From: Mycolicibacterium fluoranthenivorans
GTDB taxonomy: Bacteria; Actinomycetota; Actinomycetes; Mycobacteriales; Mycobacteriaceae
Assembly: GCF_011758805.1 (NCBI RefSeq)
Contig: NZ_JAANOW010000002.1
Coordinates: 496,001 to 560,000 of the forward strand
Length of the DNA stretch: 64,000 nucleotides
Direction of reading: 5' to 3'
The translations under genes were made by a program, and so were the position numbers. Positions 21,494 to 37,630 of the stretch are shown piece by piece (position 1 is the first letter of the stretch; every line of letters begins with the position of its first letter). Below the pieces are notes generated by a model. The model did no database searches, had not been told where the DNA came from, and saw only the letters and a list, made by a program, of their open reading frames with translations.

Positions 21494-21497
<4 letters not shown>
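18591..21497 (+). CDS. mbtD: Polyketide synthase MbtD (AT-KR-ACP)
   Basis: A 968-residue partial type I PKS completing the module begun by MbtC. The acyltransferase has [11 protein letters not shown] near residue 185; the ketoreductase has [13 protein letters not shown] near 648 and the active-site stretch [19 protein letters not shown]; the carrier domain has [11 protein letters not shown] near 920. There is no KS, DH or ER, so a beta-hydroxy thioester is expected. The ATG at 18591 is preferred over the adjacent GTG because GGGGAGG at 18578-18584 is then 6 nt away. Ends in a GTGA overlap with mbtE. Confidence 0.95.
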
Positions 21498-26892
<5,395 letters not shown>

Positions 26893-26896
<4 letters not shown>

Positions 26897-29800
26897 CCGA
26901 CGCACCGGCCATCCTTGATGTGATGGCCCTCAGCCCGCTGCAGCAGGGGCTGTACTCGCTGGCCGGTCTGACCGACGGCGGAGCCGATCCGTACTTCATC
27001 GCGATGGCCGCGGATGTGGAGGGCAGCCTCGACGCGGCGCGGCTGCGGGCCTGCGCCGAAGCAATGCTGGACCGCCACCCCAATATCCGGGTGAGCTTCT
27101 TCCAGGGCACGCTGAGCAAACCGGTCGCGGTGGTACCCGCCACCTTCGAATTGCCCTGGCAGCACGTGATCGTCGATACCGACGACGAGGTGGCCGCGCT
27201 GGAGGACGAGTTCCGGCACCGACCGTTCGACCTGATTCGTGGCCCGGCGATCCGGTTCCTGCTCGCCGAGCTTCCGCATTCCCGGTGGCGGCTGGTGGTG
27301 GTCGCCCATCACATCGTCATCGACGGGTGGTCGCTACCGGTGTTCGTCGGCGAGTTGATCGGCCTGTACCGGGCCGGTGGGAACCTCGCCGCGCTGCCAC
27401 CGCAGCCACGGCCTTACCGCGACTACATCGGCTGGCTGGCCGGTCGGGACACCCAGGTCAGTCGCGAACGCTGGGCCACGCACCTGGCCGGGCTGGACGG
27501 ACCGACCATGCTGGCGCCCGCACTGTCCGGCCGGGAAGCTGCGGCCGGGCTGCCCCGGCGCACCGAGGTGACCCTCGATGAGGCGAGCACCGCCGAACTG
27601 CTGGACTCGGCGCGCGCCCACGGCGTCACCGTCAGCACCGTGTTCCAGATGGCTTGGGCAGCAATCCTGTCCGCCTTCACCGACCGCACCGACGTGGTGT
27701 TCGGGGTGACGGTGTCCGGCCGGCCCGACGACCTCGCCGGCGTCGAGTCCATGGTCGGGCTGTTCATCAACACCGTGCCGCTGCGGATCCGGCTGGACCC
27801 GGCACAGCGCGTCGGCCGGCAATGCCTTGCCCTGCAACGCGAGGCCGCCGACCTGCGTGACCACGGCTACCTCAGCCACGCCGAGCTGCGGGCGGCCGGC
27901 GGCATCGGCGAACTGTACGACACCCTGCTGGTCTACGAGAACTTCCCGCCCGGCGGGCTCGTCGGCAGCGGGGATATCGATCTCGGCGGCGCGGTGATCC
28001 GCCCGTCGGTGCTGGAAAGCCTGTCGCACTTCCCGATCACCATCGCCGCCCATCCCACCCATGGCCGGCTCACCGTTCTGGTCGAAACCCTGGACGGGGC
28101 ACTGGGACTGATCGATCCCGAGACCCTGGGGCGCCGGGTGCTGGCCGTGGTGCGTGGTCTGCTGCAGCATTGGGAGCGCCCGCTGCGCGAGGTGGCTGTC
28201 ACGTTCGACGACGAGGTCGACGCGTCGCCGGCCACGGACACCGGGGTCTATCGCGGAGGTTTTCACACCGCGTTCACCGAAGCCGCCGCAGACCGGCTGG
28301 GATCGGTCGCCCTGAGCTGGGCGGGCGGCGAGCTCACCTTCCGCGAACTCGACGAATCCGCCGACCGGCTGGCCGCCGAACTGGTGGCCCGCGGGGTGTC
28401 CGCCGAGACGCCGGTACCGATCCTGCTGCGCCGCGGACCCGATTACGTGGTGGCCATGCTGGCCGTGCTCAAGGCCGGCGGTCTGATCGTGCCGCTCGAT
28501 CCCGGCATGCCCGCCGAGCGAATCCGCGAGATCATCGGCCAGACCGGTGCCACGGTGATCGTCGATGAGACGGTCATCGATGCGGTGGCCGAGCTGCCGA
28601 TACCCGAGTTCGCGCCCGCACCGGTCCGGCCAGGGCAGGGCGCCTACATCGTCTTCACGTCGGGGACCACCGGAAAACCCAAGGGTGTCATCGGGACTCA
28701 TGACGCCCTGCTCGCCTACGCGGCCGACCATGCCCGAAACGTGCTGCGGCCGGCCGGGCGCCGGCTGCGTATCGCGCATGCCTGGTCGTTCACGTTCGAC
28801 GCGGCCTGGCAGCCGCTGGTGGCCCTGCTGTACGGCCACAGCAACCACATCGTCGGGGATGCCGTCCAGCGCGATGCCGAGGCGCTGGTGGCCGAGATCG
28901 GCCGGTTCGGTCTGGACATGATCGACACCACCCCGTCGATGTTCGGCCAGCTGCGGGCGGCGGGCCTGCTCTCGACGGTCCCGTTGACCGTGCTGGCCCT
29001 CGGCGGCGAGGCGATCGACCCGGCGGCATGGCAGGGCATCCACGCCGATTGTGCGCGCACCGGTGTGCGCGCCCACAACTGTTACGGGCCCACCGAGACG
29101 ACGGTGGAGGCCGTGGTGGCGCGGATCGCCGACCACCCGGACCCTTGTATCGGCTATCCCACCGACCCGACCACCGCGCGCGTCCTGGACCGGTGGCTGC
29201 GCCCGGTGCCCGACGGCGTCGCCGGGGAGCTGTACCTGACCGGCGGGCAGCTCGCCCGCGGCTACCTGGACCGGATGGGGGAGACGGCGGGCCGGTTCGT
29301 CGCCGACCCGTTCACCCCGTCGGGCCGGATGTATCGCACCGGTGATGTGGTGCGCCGAGGGTTGTCCGGGGAACTGCAGTTCCTCGGCCGCAGCGACGAC
29401 CAGGTGAAGATCCGCGGCTTCCGGGTCGAGCCCGGCGAGGTGGCCGCCGTCCTGCACCGTCACCCCGAGGTGTCACACGCGCATGTCGCGGTGCGCAGGC
29501 GTCGCACCGGCCCGCGGTTGACGGCCTATGTGGTGACGCGCCTACCGACCACGGCGCTACGCCGGGACCTCGCGGCGACGTTGCCGAGATACCTGGTCCC
29601 GCAGCAGATCATCGTCGTCGACGAGATACCCCTGACCCGGCACGGCAAGGTCGACGACGCCGCACTCGCGGCGTTCGACGGCCGGCACGACACCGCGGCG
29701 GTCACCGGCCCCGCGACCGCCACCGAGACGGCGCTGGCCGGCGTCTTCCGTGAGCTGCTGGACATCGAACACGTCGACGTCACCGCTGACTTCCTGGACC

Positions 29801-31224
29801 TGGGGTTGGACAGCATCGTGGCCCTTTCGGCGGTGCAGGCGGTACGGCGGCACGGAATCCCGTTGCGGGCCCGGCTGATGCTGGAATGCGCCAGCATTCG
29901 CGAACTGGCCGCGGCGCTGGACGAGGACACGCACGCAGAGGCGGTCGACCGCGAGGACACCGGCCCGATCCCGCTGCTGCCCGCCGGCCATTGGCTGCTG
30001 GCACATGGCGATTCGCGGCGGCTGGCGCAGACCGAGGCGATCCGCCTGCCCCGCGGTGTCACCCGCGCACAACTGGAGACGTTGCTGCGCACGGTGATCG
30101 ACGGTCACGACGCCCTGCGCAGCAGGCTGGACCGCGACACCAGGACACTGGTCGCACATCAGGTCACCGATATCCTCGACGAGGCGGACGTCACCGGTGA
30201 CCTCGCCGCCGCCGTCGGCGCCCGCACCGACGAATCCCTTCGGCGGCTGGACCCCGAACAGGGGGTGATGTTCCGCGCGGCGCTGCTCCACCACGACAGT
30301 GGCACAGATGTGCTGGTGCTGACCGCGCACGTGCTCGCGATGGATCCGGCTTCGTGGCGGATCGTCCTCGGTGAGCTGGAAACCGGTTGGCATGCGGTGA
30401 ATTCCGGTCGTGCGCCGGCGCCGGTGCGGGAGCACACCTCGCTGCGGCAGTGGTCCGCAATCCTGGCCGAACGGGCCCTCAAGCTCGATACCTGCGAGTT
30501 CTGGGAGGCCCAGCTCGCCGGCGAGGACCCGGAGTTGGGCACCCGCCGGGTCTGCCCGGAGACCGACCGGGTCGCGGACGTGGTGGTCACCATGTCGTTC
30601 ACCGACCCCGATGTCTCGGCCCGCGTCATGGCGGGACCGGTGCCCGAGTTGCTGGCGGCGGCCACCGCACGGACCGTCACCGCCTGGCGCCGGGCCCGCG
30701 GGCAGCGGACCCCGGCGCCGTTGCTGGCGCTGGAAAGCCACGGCCGTGCCGACGCCGTCGTCTCGGCGGGGCTGGCCGACGATGCACACCTGATCGACAC
30801 CGGTGACACCGTCGGACTGCTCAGCGCGATCTACCCGGTCCGGCTCGTCGACGACGTCCTGCCGACGATCCCCGGCGACGGTATCGACTACGCGCTGCTG
30901 CGCCACCTGCGCGCAGATACCGCCGAGCGACTCGGTGCCCATCGTGATCCGCAGATACTGCTGAACTACCTGGGCCGGATCCACCACGCCGGTGGCGCAC
31001 AGGCCCTCGTACCCGACCGCGCCTTACTGGCCGCACTGTCCCCGACGCCCGAACCGAATCTGGCTGTCCGCCACGAGCTCACGCTCAATGTGGCACTCAT
31101 CGAGCGGAACGGGGTGCCGGTGCTGGGCAGCCAGTGGCGCACCCTGCCCGACATTCTGTCCGCCGCCGACGTCGCCACCCTGCAGGCGATGTGGCAGGAC
31201 GCATTACGAGAGGTCGTCTCATGA
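26893..31224 (+). CDS. mbtF: NRPS MbtF (C-A-PCP-E-like)
   Basis: A 1443-residue synthetase adding the terminal hydroxylysine, which ends as the seven-membered lactam of mycobactin. Condensation domain HHIVIDGWS near residue 138; adenylation [11 protein letters not shown] near 587 and [11 protein letters not shown] near 814; carrier [10 protein letters not shown] near 970. From about 1024 is an epimerisation-type domain with [10 protein letters not shown] and LNYLGRIHH, but its HH motif reads [10 protein letters not shown], so the second catalytic His is replaced by Val. The GTG at 26893 is chosen because it makes the same GTGA overlap as other junctions; a GTG 12 nt upstream is possible. Confidence 0.94.
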
Positions 31225-32516
31225 CACAGAAACTGGCCATCATCGGCGCGGGAGCCAAAGCGGTGGCCGTCGCGGCCAAGGCCGCCGAGCTGCGCGCCAT
31301 GGGTGTCGACGCACCGGAGGTGATCGCGGTGGAGCGCACCGCGATCGGCGCCAACTGGCAGGCCGCCGGCGGCTGGACCGACGGTGCACACCGGCTGGGC
31401 ACCGGCCCGGAGAAGGACATCGGTTTTCCGTACCAGTCCGTGCTGGTGCCGCGCCGCAACGCCGAACTCGACGAGCGGATGATGCGGCACAGCTGGCAGT
31501 CCTACCTGGTGGGGACCGGCCAGTTCGCCGAATGGGTGGACCGCGGCAGGCCCGCTCCGCCACATCGGCGGTGGAGCCAGTACCTGCAGTGGGTGGCGGA
31601 ACGGGTCGGCATGTCGGTGACCCTGGGCGAGGTCACCGAGATCGGCTTGCAACAAGGCGATGCCGGGACCGGCTGGGAACTGAAGACCCACGAGAGCACC
31701 GTGACGGCCGACGCGCTGATGATCACCGGGCCCGGCCAGGCGGAACGCTCGATCCTGCCAGGCAACCCGAGAGTGCTCTCCATTGCGCAGTTCTGGCACC
31801 GCGCCGCGGCACAGGAGCTGATCGCCGCCGACCGGGTCGCCGTCATCGGCGGTGGCGAGACCGCCGGCACCATGCTCGACGAACTCTTCCGCCACCGCGT
31901 GTCGACCATCACCGTGATCTCACCGCAGGTGACGCTGTTCACCCGCGGCGAGGGCTTCTTCGAGAACACGCTGTACTCCGACCCCACCCACTGGGACGGT
32001 CTGACGCCGGCGGAGAAGCGGGATGCGATGAACCGCACCGACCGCGGGGTGTTCTCGGTGCGGGTGCAGGAGGCGCTGCTGGCCGACGACCGGATCCGGC
32101 ATCTGCGCGGCCGGGTGGCCCACGCGGTGGCCCGCGATGAGCGCATCCGGCTGACCCTGCAGACCGAGCGCGGCGGCGAGCGGTTGGAGACGGTGCACGG
32201 TTTCGACCTGGTGATCGACGGGTCCGGTGCCAACGCGATGTGGTTCCAGCCGCTGCTGCGCCAGGAGGCGCTCGACACGCTCGAACTCGGTCTCGGCGGA
32301 CCGCTGACCAGTGACCGCCTCCAGGAGGCCATCGGCCACGATCTGGCCGTCGACGATGTCGCGCCGAAGCTGTTCCTGCCGGGGCTCGCCGGCCTCACCC
32401 AGGGGCCGGGCTTCCCCAATCTCAGTTGCCTGGGCCGGTTGTCCGACCGCGTCCTGGGTTCACCCGCTTTCGCCACCCCCGCAAGGAGAAGTCATGAGCA
32501 GCAATCCGTTCGATGA
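31221..32516 (+). CDS. mbtG: L-lysine N6-monooxygenase MbtG
   Basis: A 431-residue FAD/NADPH monooxygenase that N-hydroxylates the lysine side chain (or the lysyl unit on mycobactin) to form the iron-chelating hydroxamate precursor. FAD-binding [17 protein letters not shown] at the N-terminus, where GAKA is typical of MbtG, and NADPH-binding [11 protein letters not shown] near residue 208. The length equals M. tuberculosis MbtG. The ATG overlaps the mbtF stop by 4 nt, and the 3' end overlaps mbtH by 23 nt. Confidence 0.96.
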   Translation: MTQKLAIIGAGAKAVAVAAKAAELRAMGVDAPEVIAVERTAIGANWQAAGGWTDGAHRLGTGPEKDIGFPYQSVLVPRRNAELDERMMRHSWQSYLVGTGQFAEWVDRGRPAPPHRRWSQYLQWVAERVGMSVTLGEVTEIGLQQGDAGTGWELKTHESTVTADALMITGPGQAERSILPGNPRVLSIAQFWHRAAAQELIAADRVAVIGGGETAGTMLDELFRHRVSTITVISPQVTLFTRGEGFFENTLYSDPTHWDGLTPAEKRDAMNRTDRGVFSVRVQEALLADDRIRHLRGRVAHAVARDERIRLTLQTERGGERLETVHGFDLVIDGSGANAMWFQPLLRQEALDTLELGLGGPLTSDRLQEAIGHDLAVDDVAPKLFLPGLAGLTQGPGFPNLSCLGRLSDRVLGSPAFATPARRSHEQQSVR

Positions 32517-32703
32517 CGAGAACGGCACGTTCTACGTCCTGCGCAACGACGAGGAGCAGTACAGCCTCTGGCCGGTGTTCGCGGACGTGCCCGCCGGCTG
32601 GCACGTGGTGTTCGGGGAGAGCACCCGGGCCGACTGCGTGGCCTACGTCGAGCAGACCTGGACCGACCTGCGACCGAAGAGCCTGCGCGACGCGATGTCC
32701 TGA
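32494..32703 (+). CDS. mbtH: MbtH, NRPS adenylation-domain chaperone
   Basis: A 69-residue MbtH-like protein, the founding type of this family, which binds and activates adenylation domains of the mycobactin NRPSs. It shows [18 protein letters not shown] and the closing [13 protein letters not shown], the conserved Trp/Pro pattern of the family. ATG at 32494 with AAGGAG at 32483-32488. Last gene of the mbt operon; it faces the next operon with a 4-nt gap, so no separate terminator is visible. Confidence 0.97.
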   Translation: MSSNPFDDENGTFYVLRNDEEQYSLWPVFADVPAGWHVVFGESTRADCVAYVEQTWTDLRPKSLRDAMS

Positions 32704-32707
32704 GCCG

Positions 32708-34078
32708 TCAGCGCCCGGCCACCAGATCGGCGAGGCGCGCGATCGGTGAACTCGTCTGCCGGCCACGCGCTTCGGAGGTGTCCGCCGCCCGATAGGCGGC
32801 ATAGATCCCGTGCACGGCGAGATAACGCAGCGGCTCGAACTCCCAGCGGCGCGCGCGGTGGCCCACCCACGGCGCCCGGGTGAGATCGGTGGTGTGCCCC
32901 AGGACCAGATCGCGCAAGGTGCGGCCGGCGAGGTTGGTGGCGGTCACTCCGGTTCCGACGTACCCGCCGGCGAAGCCGAGGCCGGTCCGGGGGTCGTGGG
33001 TCACCGACGCGGACCAATCCCGGGGCACCCCCAGCACACCGGACCAGGCGTGGTCGATCGCGGCCGAGTGCAGGGCCGGGAAGAACCGCCGCAGCAGCGC
33101 GGTGAGACTGTCGATGGTCGCCGGCTGGGTACTGCCGTCGGTGTCCACGGCCGAGCCGTAGCGGTACGGCACGCCGCGACCACCGAGTGCGATGCGCCCG
33201 TCGGCGGTCCGCTGGGCGTACATGTACACATGCGCCATATCGCCCAGGGTGTCGTAGCCCTGCCAGTTGATCGACTCCCAGGTGGTCTCGGGCAGCGGTT
33301 CGGTGACGATCATCGAGGAGTTCATCGGTAGCCAGGTGCGGTGCTCGCCCGCCAGGTTCGCGGTGAACCCCTCGGTGGCGCGCAGGATGTGTGTTGCCCG
33401 CACGGTGCCGAAATCTGTTCTGGCACGGCCCGGTTCGATCTCGTGGACGGGCGTGTTCTCGTAGATGTCGACACCGAGGCGTTCGACGGCTTCGGTCAGC
33501 CCGCGGGCCAGTTTGGCGGGATGGACCTTGGCGCAGTGTGGGTGCCAGATACCGCCCAGGGTGCCGGCCACATTCACTCTGCTCGCTGTGTCGGATGCCG
33601 ACAGCAGCGTGCTGTCGGTACCGGGCCACGCCGCCAAGGCCTCCGCCATCGATTGCAGACGCCCGAGCTGGGCCGGGGTGTAGGCGACCGTCAATTCGCC
33701 GCCCTTGCGGATATCGGCGTCGATGCCCTCGTCGACCGCGATGGTGAGCACTTCGTCGATCGTCGCGTTCAGCGCGTGCTGGTGGTCGATCGTCGGCTGC
33801 CGGCCGTAGGTCTTCGCCATCCGCTCGCGGCCGCCGGTGATCTCGTTGGTGAGCCAGCCGCCGTTGCGGCCGGATGCCCCGAAACCGGCGAACCGGGCCT
33901 CCAGGACCGCGATGCGCAGACTCGGTTCGGCTTTCTTGAGGTAGTACGCCGTCCACAACCCGGTGTATCCGGCCCCGACGATGGCGACGTCGACATCGAT
34001 CGACCCGGGCAGCGTCCGGCGCGGCGCGGGCAGCCCGATCTGCTGCCACCAGAAGGAAACTCCACCATTGACGGTCAC
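32708..34078 (-). CDS. FAD-dependent oxidoreductase (DAO/PuuB-like amine oxidase)
   Basis: A 456-residue DAO-family flavoprotein. The dinucleotide-binding motif VAIVGAGYTGLWTAYYLKK starts near residue 27, and GFGASGRNGGWL near 64 is the flavin-contact motif of the PuuB (gamma-glutamylputrescine oxidase) branch, which deaminates amines to aldehydes with release of H2O2. The substrate is unknown. The start is the GTG at 34078, giving SFWWQQIGLP typical of the branch; the frame is open further upstream but becomes low-complexity shadow. Last gene of a five-gene reverse-strand operon, 34 nt after the SIS gene. Confidence 0.85.
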   Translation of the reverse strand: MTVNGGVSFWWQQIGLPAPRRTLPGSIDVDVAIVGAGYTGLWTAYYLKKAEPSLRIAVLEARFAGFGASGRNGGWLTNEITGGRERMAKTYGRQPTIDHQHALNATIDEVLTIAVDEGIDADIRKGGELTVAYTPAQLGRLQSMAEALAAWPGTDSTLLSASDTASRVNVAGTLGGIWHPHCAKVHPAKLARGLTEAVERLGVDIYENTPVHEIEPGRARTDFGTVRATHILRATEGFTANLAGEHRTWLPMNSSMIVTEPLPETTWESINWQGYDTLGDMAHVYMYAQRTADGRIALGGRGVPYRYGSAVDTDGSTQPATIDSLTALLRRFFPALHSAAIDHAWSGVLGVPRDWSASVTHDPRTGLGFAGGYVGTGVTATNLAGRTLRDLVLGHTTDLTRAPWVGHRARRWEFEPLRYLAVHGIYAAYRAADTSEARGRQTSSPIARLADLVAGR

Positions 34079-34112
34079 GACATCACTCCGCTCACTCGCT
34101 CGATTCGTTGGT

Positions 34113-35087
34113 TCATCGGGTGCCTTCGGCGTCCTGCCACGCGCGGGCGGCGACGAGTTCGGGGACGAGCGTCTCGGTGAGGAGACGGACATCATCGTCG
34201 TGGTCGCCGGGATAGCGCACCGTCGTGGTGGCGGCGGGGACCACGCCACCGACGCCGACCAGCGTGGTGTCGCGCGGCCCGGCCCACTCCGCCATCTGGT
34301 CCTCCCACGGCGAGCCCGCGAAGACGAGCATCCGCAGATCGGTGTTCTTCGTCCGGTACACGTCGACGTGGCTCCAGTCGCCCGTCTCACAGCCGGTGGC
34401 GGCGCGCCGGGGACCCTCGCGGAACATCAAGGCGCCCTGCTGGGCTGACGAGAGCCGGTGCGCGGGCGCACACAGATGGGTCTCGTCCGGTCCCAGCAGC
34501 AGGTCGGCGACCTCGGGCCGCCAGTCCGCCTCGGTGGACAACAACCAGTCGCTGGCACGCGCCGCCGCGCGCACGGTGTCCGCCAGGGCTGTGGTCGAGG
34601 TCCCGGTCAGGTGACACTCCAAGGCCAGGAACATCGCCAGCGTGTGCTGGAAACTGCGGCACGCGACCCCACCGGCCTCCCGTTCCGCCAGCAGGTCCAC
34701 CGTCGCGCCGCAGGCCTCGGTGATGGGGGATCCGGCGGTGTTGGTCACCGCCACCACTGTGGCCGTGGGATCGATGCGGGTCAGCGCATCAAGGGTTTCC
34801 ACCGACGCGCCCGAGGCGGAGGTCGCCACCACCACGGCGCCGGATCCCCAGGCGGGCAGCAGCGCAGTCGAGGCGATATCGGAGACGGCGACCACCCCGC
34901 GGGCGCGCAGGCGGGCGGCGGCGACCCCACCGGCGTAGGCCGAGGAGCCCATGCCGAGGAACACGACACGCTCCGCACCGGCCGGCACCACCTCAGCCCA
35001 CGGGTTGCCCGCGGCCAGGGTGTCCGCGAGCGCGTCGAGCACCTCCGGCTTGCGGGCCAGGTCGCCGGCGAACTCGTGGGGTTTCAC
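34113..35087 (-). CDS. SIS-domain sugar isomerase/deaminase-like protein
   Basis: A 324-residue protein with two SIS (sugar isomerase) halves, as in the isomerase part of GlmS or in AgaS/FrlB-type deglycases. VVFLGMGSSAYAGGVAA near residue 40 and VVVATSASGASVETLDAL near 85 are the phosphosugar-binding loops. There is no glutaminase domain, so ammonia-independent isomerase/deaminase or deglycase chemistry on an amino-sugar phosphate is likely. It overlaps the kinase by GTGA, suggesting the kinase makes its substrate. Substrate not determinable from sequence. Confidence 0.82.
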   Translation of the reverse strand: MKPHEFAGDLARKPEVLDALADTLAAGNPWAEVVPAGAERVVFLGMGSSAYAGGVAAARLRARGVVAVSDIASTALLPAWGSGAVVVATSASGASVETLDALTRIDPTATVVAVTNTAGSPITEACGATVDLLAEREAGGVACRSFQHTLAMFLALECHLTGTSTTALADTVRAAARASDWLLSTEADWRPEVADLLLGPDETHLCAPAHRLSSAQQGALMFREGPRRAATGCETGDWSHVDVYRTKNTDLRMLVFAGSPWEDQMAEWAGPRDTTLVGVGGVVPAATTTVRYPGDHDDDVRLLTETLVPELVAARAWQDAEGTR

Positions 35088-36292
35088 AGCGGGTCACCTT
35101 TCAACAGTGCCGGCAGCGCGGCATCGGGGACATACATCCAGCGCGGAAGATGTTTTGCGGCATAGATGATTTCACGTAGGACTTGTTGCAGGCGAAACGC
35201 CGGGACCGCTCCGGCGGAGAACAGCTGTTGCTGACCGGCAGCGGCGAGTCGGGTGGTGTACGCGTCGAGGAAGGCGGCCCGCGCCGCCGCGTCGATACGG
35301 TGCAGACGTGCCGGATCGAGGTCATGGTGTCGGGCGGCCACGATCGCGACGTGAGCGAAGGACTGCAGCATACCGGCGACGTCCACGGCCGCAGGCACCG
35401 GAAGTACCCGTTGCCACGGCGGCAGTACCGGGTTCCCGTCGAAATCGGTGATGACGAAGCGCTGGCCGGCACTGCGCAGGACCTGACCGACATGAAGGTC
35501 GCCGTGCGCGTCGAAAATCGGGACCCCGACGAGATCGCCGATACGCTCCAGCAGGGCGGTGACCTCGGTGCCGTACTCGGCCAACACCGCAGCACCGGTG
35601 TTGTCGGCCAATAGCGTTGCGGTGCGGAGAGTTTCGAAGGCGCCTTCGCGCCATCGGCGAGCATCGTCGGCGGTGGAGGTGGTCGCCGTCGCAGCCAGCG
35701 CCAGGTGTAGGTCGCCCACCGCCGCACCGACGGTGGCGCACGCGGCCGCGACGTCGGTGGCATCGTCGGTGCGTGCTCCGGCGACGAACAGGTCCACGGC
35801 CCAGGTCCAGCCGTCGACAGCACCGGGCAGATAGCCGGTCACGGTGGCGACCAGGGTCTCGGCGCCGGCGTCGGGCCGCCAGGTGACCAGGCCCCAGGGT
35901 GGCGGCATCGCGGGGAAGCCGGCGGCGGTCAGCGCGGACAACCGCGGTACGGCGGGGTGGGGGCCGGGTTCCAGGTGCGTCGACCACTTCACGACGGCCG
36001 CATCACCCACGATGACCGATTCGTTGGTCTGGTCGACGGTGATGGGGCGTTCGCCGTGCGGCTGCTGCCCTGCAATCCACGAGATGACGGTGAAGCGTCC
36101 TCGCTCGGACCGGCCCTCCGTTGCGGTGAGCAGCGTGATCAGCGCTTCGGCCACGCCGTCGCCGGCGGTCGCACGCCGCCATCCGTCGTGATCGGTGACC
36201 ACGGGCACGGCGGACCCCCCGGCGTCGTGGGAGATCACGGCCAGGGCGCGACCCGCGCCGAGGTCGAGCAGATCCGTCGGAGTCAGGTCCAC
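35084..36292 (-). CDS. Maltokinase/glucosamine-kinase-like phosphotransferase
   Basis: A 402-residue aminoglycoside-phosphotransferase-fold kinase. Catalytic loop FDAHGDLHVGQVL (near residue 262) and Mg-binding ITDFDGNPVLPP (near 282) are the maltokinase-type motifs. The C-terminus has LREIIYAAKHLPRWMYVPD, which resembles the substrate-facing helix of the actinobacterial glucosamine kinase family described from Streptacidiphilus. Its pairing with a SIS isomerase favours glucosamine or another amino sugar over maltose; this is inference. It lies 2 nt after the glycosyltransferase gene. Confidence 0.8.
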   Translation of the reverse strand: MDLTPTDLLDLGAGRALAVISHDAGGSAVPVVTDHDGWRRATAGDGVAEALITLLTATEGRSERGRFTVISWIAGQQPHGERPITVDQTNESVIVGDAAVVKWSTHLEPGPHPAVPRLSALTAAGFPAMPPPWGLVTWRPDAGAETLVATVTGYLPGAVDGWTWAVDLFVAGARTDDATDVAAACATVGAAVGDLHLALAATATTSTADDARRWREGAFETLRTATLLADNTGAAVLAEYGTEVTALLERIGDLVGVPIFDAHGDLHVGQVLRSAGQRFVITDFDGNPVLPPWQRVLPVPAAVDVAGMLQSFAHVAIVAARHHDLDPARLHRIDAAARAAFLDAYTTRLAAAGQQQLFSAGAVPAFRLQQVLREIIYAAKHLPRWMYVPDAALPALLKGDPL

Positions 36293-36294
36293 GG

Positions 36295-37608
36295 TCAGGG
36301 CGCTGTCGCGGTCTGCGCCCGTCCGATGCGCTCGATGACATCGGCTGCCACACTCAGTCCGTCCCGGTCGCGCACGGCGTCGCCGATGGCGGCCACCCGC
36401 TCGCGCATCTCGGTATCGGCCAGGACCCGATCGAGTGCGGCGATCAGTTCGTCGTCGCGGAAGTGGTAGGTGTCCAGGCGGATGCCCAGCGCGAGTTCGT
36501 CGATGCGCTGGGCGTTCTCGTACTGATCCCAGAACAGCGGCAGCACGACGAGCGGCTTGCCGAAATGGAGCGCCTCGGTGGTGGTGTTGTTGCCGCCGTG
36601 CGAGATCACGGCATCCACCAGGGGGATGATCCTGGTCTGCGGCAGCATCTGCGCCCCGACCATATTGTCGGCGAGCACGATCTTGTCCGCCTGCGGCCCC
36701 TTGCTGACGATGAACCGGTGCGGAGTCCGGGCCAGCACGTCGATGAGCCGCTGCATCAACGAGACATCAGCTGAGCCAAGGGATCCGAGGGACAGGAAGA
36801 TCAGGGAACTGCCGTCCGGCCGGTCCGCCACGGCGGCGGGCAACTCGTAGTCCTCGTCGGTCTCGCGGACGCTGGAATCCAGTCGGGTCCAGGACCCGTC
36901 GAGGGGCCGGCGGTCGGTGTAGTCGGCCTCGGCGGGGTAGACGTACAGATTTCCGGCGTTGTCGCGCGGCATGAACTCCAAGTCGGGCAGCGCGCCGGCG
37001 CCCTGGGCCTGCACCCAGGCGTCGAAATCCGCCCAGAGTGGGCGCAGCACTCGGTCGAACTCCGCGCGGTAGGCACCCCACTGCGAGCGGTCATCACTGG
37101 GCAGGCCCGAGAAGGGCGGCGGCACATCGGCTCCCGGCACTTCGAGAGGGCTACACGACACGATCCGCACGAACGGTTTACCGGCGGTCACCAGAGCCGG
37201 GAAGATCACCACGTTGTCTTCCACGATCACATCCGGCCGATGCTTGGCGATGATCTCGCGCAACCGCGGTTCGCAGTATTTCGCCCCGTCGATGAGGGCC
37301 TGGTAGGTGGGCAGGATGAAGGTCTCGAGCTGCTCGATGGTCGGCTTCGCGAACTCGGGGGAGGTCTCGGCGATGAAGTCGGTCCAGAACTGACCGGCGT
37401 CGTCCCCACCGCCGTCCGCGGCGGGCTCGGCCAGGTCCACGAGTTCCTCGATGAACCCGTAGCGTTCGATCTTTCCGGCCCATGACGATTCCGCCGCGAA
37501 CACGATGGTGTGTCCGCGATCGCGGAGTTTGGCCGCGACGCCGATGCACTGGTTGGTGGGCCCGTATGCCGATTCGGGCCAGAACATGACGGTCAACGGA
37601 GCGGTCAT
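36295..37608 (-). CDS. UGT/MGT-type glycosyltransferase
   Basis: A 437-residue GT-B glycosyltransferase of the UDP-glycosyltransferase/macrolide glycosyltransferase family. The N-terminal acceptor domain begins VMFWPESAYGPTNQCIGVA. The C-terminal donor site has HGGNNTTTEALHFGKPLVV followed by PLFWDQYENAQR, the family signature for nucleotide-sugar binding. Small-molecule glycosylation (amine, antibiotic or lipid) is expected; acceptor unknown. ATG at 37608 with AAAGGAA 7-8 nt upstream. Second gene after tetR in the operon. Confidence 0.88.
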   Translation of the reverse strand: MTAPLTVMFWPESAYGPTNQCIGVAAKLRDRGHTIVFAAESSWAGKIERYGFIEELVDLAEPAADGGGDDAGQFWTDFIAETSPEFAKPTIEQLETFILPTYQALIDGAKYCEPRLREIIAKHRPDVIVEDNVVIFPALVTAGKPFVRIVSCSPLEVPGADVPPPFSGLPSDDRSQWGAYRAEFDRVLRPLWADFDAWVQAQGAGALPDLEFMPRDNAGNLYVYPAEADYTDRRPLDGSWTRLDSSVRETDEDYELPAAVADRPDGSSLIFLSLGSLGSADVSLMQRLIDVLARTPHRFIVSKGPQADKIVLADNMVGAQMLPQTRIIPLVDAVISHGGNNTTTEALHFGKPLVVLPLFWDQYENAQRIDELALGIRLDTYHFRDDELIAALDRVLADTEMRERVAAIGDAVRDRDGLSVAADVIERIGRAQTATAP

Positions 37609-37630
37609 CGGTCATTCCTTTCGGGAGTGC

